21,283 bases of DNA from Micavibrio sp. UBA5572 (lineage in GTDB: Bacteria > Pseudomonadota > Alphaproteobacteria > Micavibrionales > Micavibrionaceae): the NCBI GenBank assembly GCA_002425415.1, contig DIMG01000021.1:22434-43716 (forward strand), written 5' to 3'. Below the pieces are notes generated by a model that was not told the origin of the DNA, did not search any database, and was given only the letters and a program-made list of their open reading frames with translations. Below are positions 7,713 to 13,618 of this stretch, piece after piece. The position numbers were made by a program, and so were the translations under genes. Position 1 is the stretch's first letter, and the number at the start of each line of letters is the position of its first letter.

Positions 7713-7958
7713 ATGCCAAATACAGTTCAGCCAATGGCTAATGCTCAAAGTCCAGAAAACACAGCAAAACTTCATGCCAAAATCAAAGAAACATGGAATA
7801 AGCTCGGTGATAATGACATCAAACTTTATGATGAAAACCGCGACCAGTTTTTTTCTAAGCTGAAAGAGAAACAAAATGTTTCAAGAGAAGATGCTCAGAA
7901 AAAAATTCAAGAAATTGAAAAATCTTGCGGATGCGGCAGCTCAACAAAAGCTGCTTAA
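7713..7958 (+). CDS. Divergent CsbD-like small protein with Cys-Gly-Cys-Gly tail
   Basis: The protein is 81 aa from an ATG with AAGGAGATCAAA upstream. After a polar N-terminus, residues about 20-68 follow the spacing of CsbD proteins ('I-K-E-T-W-N-K-L-G-D-N-D-I' ... 'L-K-E-K-Q-N-V-S-R-E-D-A-Q'), but the central glycines of CsbD are lost. The C-terminus ends S-C-G-C-G-S-S, which is not usual for CsbD and could bind metal or form disulfides. It is transcribed separately from the first CsbD gene, because terminators flank it on both sides. Confidence 0.7.
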   Translation: MPNTVQPMANAQSPENTAKLHAKIKETWNKLGDNDIKLYDENRDQFFSKLKEKQNVSREDAQKKIQEIEKSCGCGSSTKAA

Positions 7959-7980
7959 TTCATAAAATTATCCAATTTAC

Positions 7981-8012
7981 AAAGCCGTCCAGTGAAAGCA
8001 GGGCGGCTTTTG
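7981..8012 (+). terminator. Rho-independent terminator
   Basis: The stem is AAAGCCGTCC (7981-7990) with GGGCGGCTTT (8001-8010), containing one wobble pair and a 10-nt loop. It lies 23 bp after the CsbD-like stop. Confidence 0.88.
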
Positions 8013-8370
8013 GTTAACCCCCATTATTGAGTCCAGAATTTAAGTGAATCTTTTTGCCTTCCTTCATGTGGTAGGTTGCCGTTCTGGCAATAGATGCCGG
8101 AGGCTTCTTGTGCATATTTTTAGCCCTGAAGGGCACTTTTAGGTCATAGGCCTGTTATGAGGGCGGCATCGCCAGCCAGCTTCATTCCGCCCTCTGGAAG
8201 GGCTAATTCATGAAAAATACTGACGGTTTGCGAAAAAGGCTGATTTCCCATGCTCTTCCATGAATTTCAATGATGCACCGTGAAAAACGATGATTTAAGT
8301 GACCCTATCATGAAAAACGATGATTTTTGACGATTTTAATGAAAAATGGTGACGGATATAGGCGTGAAGG
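8013..8370. other. Gene-free stretch with hairpins and phased repeats
   Basis: I see no convincing coding frame here. It holds a small hairpin (GCCC-TGAA-GGGC, 8113-8124), a perfect 8-bp inverted repeat GAGGGCGG/CCGCCCTC (8159-8166 and 8187-8194), and the phased repeats listed separately. It separates the stress genes from the HsdM remnant. Confidence 0.6.
8211..8353 (+). repeat. Six helically phased TGAAAAA-NNN-TGAY repeats
   Basis: Units start at 8211, 8231, 8261, 8281, 8311 and 8340, so the steps are 20, 30, 20, 30 and 29 bp, all near multiples of the helical repeat. The units at 8281 and 8311 are identical over TGAAAAACGATGATTT. The units at 8211 and 8340 share TGAAAAAT. The unit at 8231 (CGAAAAAGGCTGAT) differs at its first base, and the one at 8261 (TGAATTTCAATGAT) is the most degenerate. 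Each carries an A-tract, so the DNA may be intrinsically curved, or these may be protein-binding iterons. Confidence 0.7.
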
Positions 8371-8637
8371 TATAGTCCAGAAAATCGTCATATCAGGCGG
8401 GAAACTTGGAATGCTGAAAGCAATACTGATGATCGTTGGTGGAAATTTAGTTATCAAGAGCTAATCGCTCGAGATAAAACAAGCTTTGATGTATTCTGGC
8501 TGAAAGATTAAGAGAGTCTGAGTGACTTGGATAACCTGCCAGAGCCTGACGAATTAGCGACCGAAATTATCAAGAATTTAGATGCAGGCTTAAACAGTTT
8601 CCGTGAGATTCTTGGTGTTTTAAATAAAGCGGCGTAG
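8371..8637 (+). pseudogene. Remnant of a type I methylase (HsdM) C-terminus
   Basis: Reading in the frame of the TAG at 8635 gives 'R-W-W-K-F-S-Y-Q-E-L-I-A-R-D-K', then 'F-D-V-F-W-L-K-D', an in-frame TAA (8509-8511), then 'E-S-L-S-D-L-D-N-L-P-E-P-D' and 'E-I-I-K-N-L-D-A-G-L-N-S-F-R-E-I-L'. This is the usual C-terminal tail of HsdM (F-x-Y-E-E-L-x-x-R-D-K ... F-W-L-K-D-E-S-L). The upstream two-thirds of the gene is absent. It is a dead fragment of an earlier restriction-modification locus, 52 bp from the tRNA remnant. Confidence 0.8.
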
Positions 8638-8689
8638 GTATGCCTAGCGAATAAATATTTGAGTTTTTTAAGTCTTCGAGATTTATAAA

Positions 8690-8753
8690 TGGCGGGTAGG
8701 GGGGGATTCGAACCCCCGATGGGCTTGCACCCACACTAGTTTTCGAGACTAGC
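8690..8753 (-). tRNA. Partial tRNA-Ser(CGA), 3' segment; candidate attachment site
   Basis: Read on the minus strand, the segment has an anticodon stem CTAGT/ACTAG with loop CTCGAAA (anticodon CGA), a serine-type long variable arm (TGGG..CCCA), a T-arm GGGGG-TTCGAAT-CCCCC, the acceptor 3' strand CCTACCC, a discriminator G and an encoded CCA at 8692-8690. The matching 5' acceptor strand (GGGTAGG) and a D-arm are not found upstream; only a weak TTAGG resemblance occurs near 8762-8766. It is therefore a 3' fragment, as left when an element integrates at a tRNA 3' end. Orientation places the element to the right and the chromosome to the left. A D-arm deletion of a once complete gene is the main alternative. 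Confidence 0.75.
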
Positions 8754-8998
8754 ATATTCTGCCTAACATATTGATTTGATTGATAAAAATAGTTAACGAA
8801 TTTAAAGTGTGTAAGAAAATGTGTAAGTTTGCAAGATATATTTTCTTCCAGCGCAGATTTAATGCACAATTAGCTATATTCCTAATGCATAAATAGCAAA
8901 ATTTATAATGTATAAACCGCCAATATTCTAATGTACATTTTGTCATATGGCTGATATGCTGGAATTAAGTAATATTTTTGATGAGAGAGACGTTTGTT

Positions 8999-10240
8999 AT
9001 GTCCGATTATTCACGCTGGCAGGAAACTGGTTTAGAGCAAGCATTGGCGACGAGGCGCGTTGTCATGCTGACAGGGCCTCGTCAGTGTGGAAAAACAACT
9101 CTTGCCCGAAAATTTGTGTCGGAGAATGTTGCCTATAGAACATTGGATGATGTAGCGGCGCGGCAAGCGGCTGAAACAGACCCCCACTTGTTTGTGGATT
9201 ATGTTCCCGACGGGGGAACACTCATCATTGATGAAATTCAGAAAGTTCCAGATTTGATTCCAGCGATTAAAAAGGCGGTGGATCAGAACAACAGGGCGGG
9301 GCAATTCCTGATTACCGGATCAGCGAATATCCTGAATTTGCCAACGGTGACGGAGTCTTTGGCGGGTAGAATTGGTAAGGTGCGTTTGCGTCCATTATCC
9401 CAAGGGGAAATTGCAGGGGCTTCCCCGACTTTTCTGGAACGTGCTTTTGTTCAAGATTTCAAGCGGCCCAAAAATCGTTACAGCAGAAATGATCTTATTG
9501 AGATGATATTCAGGGGTGGTTTTCCCGAAGCCATAAGGCTGGAAGGAAAAGCACGGAGAAATTGGCATATTGATTATGTTGATGCGCTCATTGAGCATGA
9601 TTTGAATGATATTGCAAATATCCGGCAAGTTGATGTGATGAAAGATTTGGTCAGGGTTTTGGCTGCGTGGTCATCGAAATTTATGGATGTATCTGCCATA
9701 GGCTCTGTCTTTTCATCAGATCGGCGAACCTTATCCAGCTATATTAGCGCACTTCAATCTTTCTATCTTATTGAGTCCGTTCCTGCTTGGCACAAGACGG
9801 ATTACGACCGCGTTGGCAAGCAAGATAAACTCTTTATGGCTGATACTGGAATGATGACGGCACTTCTGGGTTGGAAGCCTTCGGATTTTTCAAGCGATCC
9901 GGACAAAGTGGGGAAGGCGTTTGAAACCTTTGCATATAATGAATTGGCTGCACAGATAGATGCCGCAGACGACATATATCATCTTTATCAATATCGGGAT
10001 CGTGTGAAGAGAGAAATTGATTTCATCATTGAAAGTGGTGACAAGTCAATTCTGGCGATTGAGGTGAAATCAGGGGTTACTGTTAAAAATTCTGATTTCA
10101 AGCATATAGAGTTTTTTAGGGACAATCTGGCTAAGAAGAAAACCGTCATCGGTATAATTCTCTATGCCGGAGATGAGATTTTGCCGTTCGGTAAAAACCT
10201 ATGGGCAATCCCTTTCGATTGTATGTGGGCTAAAGATTGA
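8999..10240 (+). CDS. AAA_14/DUF4143-type ATPase
   Basis: The protein is 413 aa from ATG 8999, chosen because GAGAGA lies about 10 bp upstream; an ATG at 8981 and a TTG at 8978 lack a ribosome site. The N-terminal P-loop ATPase has Walker A G-P-R-Q-C-G-K-T-T (Lys32) and Walker B L-I-I-D-E-I-Q (Asp78-Glu79), then 'L-I-T-G-S-A-N-I-L'. The C-terminal part is DUF4143, ending in a nuclease-like core 'R-E-I-D-F-I-I ... A-I-E-V-K-S-G' that resembles PD-(D/E)XK folds. The family is widespread in mobile and defence regions, but its function is not established. It is the first gene inside the tRNA scar and converges with ardA. Confidence 0.88.
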   Translation: MSDYSRWQETGLEQALATRRVVMLTGPRQCGKTTLARKFVSENVAYRTLDDVAARQAAETDPHLFVDYVPDGGTLIIDEIQKVPDLIPAIKKAVDQNNRAGQFLITGSANILNLPTVTESLAGRIGKVRLRPLSQGEIAGASPTFLERAFVQDFKRPKNRYSRNDLIEMIFRGGFPEAIRLEGKARRNWHIDYVDALIEHDLNDIANIRQVDVMKDLVRVLAAWSSKFMDVSAIGSVFSSDRRTLSSYISALQSFYLIESVPAWHKTDYDRVGKQDKLFMADTGMMTALLGWKPSDFSSDPDKVGKAFETFAYNELAAQIDAADDIYHLYQYRDRVKREIDFIIESGDKSILAIEVKSGVTVKNSDFKHIEFFRDNLAKKKTVIGIILYAGDEILPFGKNLWAIPFDCMWAKD

Positions 10241-10266
10241 GAAAAGATGCGCGGGTTACGCGCATC
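10241..10266 (-). terminator. Terminator hairpin overlapping the ardA stop codon
   Basis: A perfect stem GATGCGCG/CGCGCATC with a 5-nt loop lies between the convergent genes. On the minus strand it is followed by CTTTTC, so it serves ardA best. The stop codon of ardA is in the loop. Confidence 0.72.
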
Positions 10267-10816
10267 GGAAGATGTAGTTTTTACCTGCGATGGTGGCTTC
10301 GGAATAATCCATGGCGAGGTCACGGGCGATAGCGTCGAAATCAAGGTAATAACGAATGTTCTCGGGAATTTCACCGAACAAGCCTTCCTCGATAAATTGC
10401 TCTGCCAACTCACGAAGACTATCAAGCTCATAGATGTCGATGTCGTATCCATCGGGTTCATCCGAGCTATAATCGAAGCTGTAGCCGCATTCGCCAGTGG
10501 CAAGAATAACCCTGATTTTCTGGTCATCGGATAAATATTCACAAGCGCTGAAATAATCACCTATCGTGCCTTGGTGAATAGAAAGTGCCTTGAATAATTC
10601 ACAGTCAAGATCATCACCGTCGATAAACTGGATTTCAAATTCTTCCACCGGATCGCCATAACGGTTCAGAAGATTAGCCGATTTCTCATTATAGTCTTCC
10701 AAACTGCGGAAATAAAAGCCATGTGCGTCGATGTCATAGGGCTGGGCATAGAGCAAAGGCTCTTGTGTCTGGATTTGAAGCTGGAATTCTGGAGATAAAC
10801 AAGTTTCTTTTTGCAT
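10256..10816 (-). CDS. ArdA-like antirestriction protein
   Basis: The protein is 186 aa and strongly acidic throughout, with many D-I-D, E-E-F and D-G-D-D-L-D-C runs. Segments 'L-Y-A-Q-P-Y-D-I-D-A-H-G-F-Y-F', 'E-L-A-E-Q-F-I-E-E-G-L-F-G-E-I-P' and 'D-F-D-A-I-A-R-D-L-A-M-D-Y-S-E' match the pattern of ArdA proteins, including the closing 'I-A-R-D-L-x-x-D-Y' helix. ArdA mimics bent B-DNA and blocks type I restriction enzymes, which lets an incoming element survive its first entry. AAGGAAG (complement of 10823-10829) sits 6 bp before the start. An imperfect ATAAGC-C-GCTTAT dyad at 10871-10883 in its upstream region might be an operator. A gene for antirestriction beside a relaxase and a type I system fits an element that must enter restricting hosts. 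Confidence 0.8.
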   Translation of the reverse strand: MQKETCLSPEFQLQIQTQEPLLYAQPYDIDAHGFYFRSLEDYNEKSANLLNRYGDPVEEFEIQFIDGDDLDCELFKALSIHQGTIGDYFSACEYLSDDQKIRVILATGECGYSFDYSSDEPDGYDIDIYELDSLRELAEQFIEEGLFGEIPENIRYYLDFDAIARDLAMDYSEATIAGKNYIFRCA

Positions 10817-11039
10817 GATGTTCTTCCTTTCTCGGTTTGTTATCGAACGCCGAAAAAGTCAGGCAGGGGAATAAGCCGCTTATGCATGGTCAACACGGGA
10901 AGCCTTCAGGCTGAGTGGCGCGGGCCGCACCATTGCAGAAACGGCGCACCTGCCCATAAAGGCGGTCTATAACGATAACAAGACGGGGGAAAGGGAGATT
11001 TACTTCAGGAAAAGAAATGCGTGGCGCCAAGAATTCCTA

Positions 11040-13193
11040 TCAATGCAAATCCCGTTTTTGCTCAGGATCAGGTGATGATTCCATATCACTTGGCTTTTTA
11101 GCAGCCTGATTGAAGGATGAAGACATTGGTTTTCTGGGCTTGGCCTGTTTTGGTGGTTCAGGATTTGATGGCGGTTTGGCGGTTTCCTGCTTCCACATCT
11201 TCTTGAATTTATCCAAGACACTTTCATCCTGCGGTGGGGTAGCAGCTTTTGCTTCCGGTTTCTGTTTCGGGTTCAATTCTTCTTTGGTATAAGGCGGCGC
11301 GCGATATTCAGGTGGGATGTCCTGACGTTTCTTTTCGGCCTCTGCCTTGGTTTTTCTTCTGTGGTCTTCTTGCCTGACGGGAGGTCGTTCCGGTTTGCGG
11401 AATTGCCCCTTTAATCCATCGTCTTTTCCAGTCGTCTGATGCGGCTCTTGTTTTTGCGCGGCTTCTTGGCCTTTCTGCGCTTTTAATTCTCTCTGGATTT
11501 TATCCAGCATTTGTTTGGTCTGGGCGTTGGCCTCAATCTTATAGTCCTTAGGATTGGGTGACTGCGGGCTTGTCGTGGATTTAGTTTTTACAGACTTTGC
11601 AGCGTCTGTTTTGGTCTCAGTCGCAATCGGTGATTTAGACTGCACAGGCTTCTCCATTGTTGGCGGCACAGTCGGTTGCTTCTCGCTCTGCACCTTACCG
11701 AAGGTTCCTTGAAGCCTTTCAGATTGATGGGATGGTTTGTGTTCATCAGGTACTTTTGCTTTAGCCTCTGTTGGCTTCTCAGAAGCCTTTGAAGTGGGTT
11801 TTGCCTGTTCGGGTAGCTTGGTGGGGGCTATGGGAGAAATGCCGCTCATATCCGGTTTTTGTGGGGTATTAAGCGTATGAGCTTGAGAAGATCTCAGCTT
11901 CATCACCTCGGTTTCGATCATAGTGACGAAAGAGCGGTATTTTTTGTATTCTGTTTCTCTGGACTGCAGAGTCTCGATCTTGTCTTTCATATCCCTGATT
12001 TGGGAATGAATGCTCTCGCGATAAGTTCTGCCGTAGCGGGCAATCTGGCGTTCATGCCGCTCGGCTTTCTCTGTCTGACTTAATTCCCGCTTAATCTGGC
12101 CTTCTGTCCGTATGCTGACGAATTCCTTGGCTTTGACAGCCATATCGCCAATCAGCTTTTGGAGTTTTTGCGGCAGGCTTGTTTTATCAAGCAAGGTTTC
12201 AAGGCGTTCCACACGGTGGTCAAGAAAATCAATCTCTCGTTCAATAGACTCGATTTGCTCCTTTAATGGCTTATCAGGAAACTCGGCCCGTTGCACGTTC
12301 AGGGCTTTAATTTCTGCATTAAACTCGGAACGGGATTTATTGCGTGTTTCGAGTTTGTCTTTGGAAAGAGACTTTTCTGCTATGTCTTCCTTGGGAGACA
12401 TATCCGGTGACAGGCGGCCCGTGTCGCCGGAGCCGGATTTTTTACCATCTGTTTTTCCTTCGTCACCTTCATCCGTGTCGGTGTCGTCTTCATCTTCTTC
12501 ATTCTGCCTGCTGGCTCTACCCAGCTCTTCGGCATAGGTTGACGCCTTTCCCTCATGGATTTGAGGGATACGCTCGATCCCTTGAGCCTCCAAGGTTCGC
12601 CTGTCTATCGTTACATCTGAATGTCCTGCGCGGCTGAGAGCATCATTCGCCAATGTCTCCCAGACCTCCCGAATGATCTCGATTTGCTGGGGGCCCGTCA
12701 CCTTGTCGTCAAGGATGCGGGTTTTGGCTCCCAAACCCTCAGAGGTCAGCTCCCGCGTGGTAAAAAGAAGATGTGCATGGTGGTTTCTGGGGTCGTGCCC
12801 GTCTCCCTCACAAGGGCTATGGATGGCAACATCCACCGCAACGCGGTATTTCTCGACCAGATAAGCCGCCATGTCCCGTGTGAGGCTCTCCCGTTGCTCT
12901 GGGCTCAGTTCATAAGGGAGAGCTATAATGACCTCACGGGCCACACGGGAATTCTTGCGTGTCTCTGTCTCTTCGGCTGCGTTCCAAAGGACAAACCTGT
13001 CTTGGAAGCGCTCAGGGGCACTTGCGGGCATCAGGATAAAAGCATTCACCACGCCATGGCGTTTCTCATAGCGGTGAATAGTGCCTGTGCGCTCATCGAC
13101 AAGTTTCTGCCCCGACCGATAGGCAGCCGCCGCCACAGCAGAATGATTTTCTGCTCGCGAGAAAACACGCAAGGAACAATGATAAATCGCCAA
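11040..13193 (-). CDS. MobA/MobL (MOBQ) relaxase
   Basis: The protein is 717 aa and starts with TTG; the resulting N-terminus M-A-I-Y-H-C-S is canonical for MobA/MobL, so this start is well supported. The catalytic tyrosine is Tyr25 (A-A-A-A-Y-R-S-G), the same position as in RSF1010 MobA. The metal-binding motif is N-H-H-A-H-L-L-F near residue 138. The relaxase nicks oriT and carries the strand into the recipient. After about residue 230 the sequence is highly charged, with coiled-coil-like stretches (about 280-440), and then a long Lys/Pro/Gln-rich disordered tail. No helicase or primase domain is seen. The gene is divergent from hsdR, with the oriT-like region between them. Transfer would need a type IV system from elsewhere. 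Confidence 0.92.
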   Translation of the reverse strand: MAIYHCSLRVFSRAENHSAVAAAAYRSGQKLVDERTGTIHRYEKRHGVVNAFILMPASAPERFQDRFVLWNAAEETETRKNSRVAREVIIALPYELSPEQRESLTRDMAAYLVEKYRVAVDVAIHSPCEGDGHDPRNHHAHLLFTTRELTSEGLGAKTRILDDKVTGPQQIEIIREVWETLANDALSRAGHSDVTIDRRTLEAQGIERIPQIHEGKASTYAEELGRASRQNEEDEDDTDTDEGDEGKTDGKKSGSGDTGRLSPDMSPKEDIAEKSLSKDKLETRNKSRSEFNAEIKALNVQRAEFPDKPLKEQIESIEREIDFLDHRVERLETLLDKTSLPQKLQKLIGDMAVKAKEFVSIRTEGQIKRELSQTEKAERHERQIARYGRTYRESIHSQIRDMKDKIETLQSRETEYKKYRSFVTMIETEVMKLRSSQAHTLNTPQKPDMSGISPIAPTKLPEQAKPTSKASEKPTEAKAKVPDEHKPSHQSERLQGTFGKVQSEKQPTVPPTMEKPVQSKSPIATETKTDAAKSVKTKSTTSPQSPNPKDYKIEANAQTKQMLDKIQRELKAQKGQEAAQKQEPHQTTGKDDGLKGQFRKPERPPVRQEDHRRKTKAEAEKKRQDIPPEYRAPPYTKEELNPKQKPEAKAATPPQDESVLDKFKKMWKQETAKPPSNPEPPKQAKPRKPMSSSFNQAAKKPSDMESSPDPEQKRDLH

Positions 13194-13194
13194 C

Positions 13195-13218
13195 GATCAC
13201 ACACCCTGTTTTGTGATC
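13195..13218 (-). promoter_or_regulatory. Inverted repeat abutting the relaxase start
   Basis: GATCACA (13195-13201) and TGTGATC (13212-13218) form a perfect 7-bp inverted repeat with a 10-bp spacer, starting 1 bp before the TTG start codon. It covers the ribosome-binding region, so it could act as an operator or as an mRNA hairpin that limits translation. Confidence 0.5.
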
Positions 13219-13263
13219 CAGTACCCGATTTATGGCGCTGATTCGGCCCAATTCAGTTTGGGG

Positions 13264-13322
13264 ACAGCGCTTCTATTGAGCCTTAAAAAGCACTGCAAAC
13301 GGAGTTTGCGTAAGTGCGCTGT
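13264..13322. other. Candidate origin of transfer (oriT)
   Basis: GCAAAC-GGA-GTTTGC (13295-13309) is followed directly by GTAAGTGCGCTGTT. This matches the layout of MOBQ/RSF1010-type oriTs: an inverted repeat, then a TAAGTGCG-like nic core. The stem extends with GCACT/AGTGC (13290-13294 and 13313-13317), and an outer repeat ACAGCGC/GCGCTGT (13264-13270 and 13316-13322) encloses it. It lies about 70-130 bp upstream of the relaxase gene, the usual place. Confidence 0.65.
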
Positions 13323-13339
13323 TAAGCTCTTCCTTTCAG

Positions 13340-13368
13340 TTTATCACAGGAGATACGGCTTTTGCCAA
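13340..13368 (-). promoter_or_regulatory. Possible relaxase promoter
   Basis: On the minus strand TTGGCA (13368-13363), a 17-bp spacer and GATAAA (13345-13340) make a plausible sigma-70 promoter. It would place the oriT-like hairpin in the 5' leader of the mob transcript. Confidence 0.35.
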
Positions 13369-13450
13369 CTTCAGGTGCCGTTCCACCTACATACCAGAAG
13401 AAAACAAAAAGAAAAGGGGATCAATTTGCCAATCCTTTGGCATCAGTCGT

Positions 13451-13468
13451 CGAATACGATCGTATTCG
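13451..13468. promoter_or_regulatory. Perfect 18-bp palindrome, likely operator
   Basis: CGAATACGATCGTATTCG is a perfect palindrome in the spacer between the divergent relaxase and hsdR genes. A second small inverted repeat, TGCCAA-TCCT-TTGGCA (13427-13442), lies beside it. It looks like a dimeric regulator site, but no regulator gene is present in the window. Confidence 0.5.
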
Positions 13469-13548
13469 CAAAAACGGTGGGTTTTTCGCTAAATAATGAT
13501 GAAATCAATCAAATAAATATGAATAAACAAGAGGATAGGTGCAATCGT

Positions 13549-13578
13549 TAGTTGCCCAGTGTTCCAATTTCCTATAAT
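13549..13578 (+). promoter_or_regulatory. Likely promoter of the hsdR operon
   Basis: A perfect TATAAT (13573-13578) lies 41 bp before the ATG. The -35 is weak: TTAGTT (13549) with an 18-bp spacer, or TTGCCC (13552) with a 15-bp spacer. Confidence 0.5.
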
Positions 13579-13618
13579 TTCTTAACAAATCCGATTTTAA
13601 GAAGAATATTTGCTGTTT

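Noticed and set aside
8211..8353. CRISPR-like array
   Set aside because: Units are about 14 bp, imperfect and spaced 20 or 30 bp without unique spacers of constant length; no cas genes are near.
8690..8764. Complete functional tRNA-Ser
   Set aside because: No GGGTAGG acceptor strand or D-arm precedes the anticodon arm; the TTAGG near 8762-8766 pairs only partly and leaves no room for a D-arm.
10836..10887. 15-codon minus-strand ORF (M-H-K-R-L-I-P-L-P) as an ardA leader peptide
   Set aside because: It has no ribosome site and no attenuator-like hairpin in a position to respond to it; the ATAAGC dyad is noted instead under ardA.
12621..13241. 206-codon open frame on the plus strand
   Set aside because: It is antisense to the relaxase catalytic domain, whose motifs are clear on the minus strand; it has no family signature or ribosome site.
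13213..13551. 112-codon plus-strand frame in the mob-hsdR spacer
   Set aside because: It runs through the oriT-like repeats and operator palindrome, has no ribosome site and an unnatural composition.
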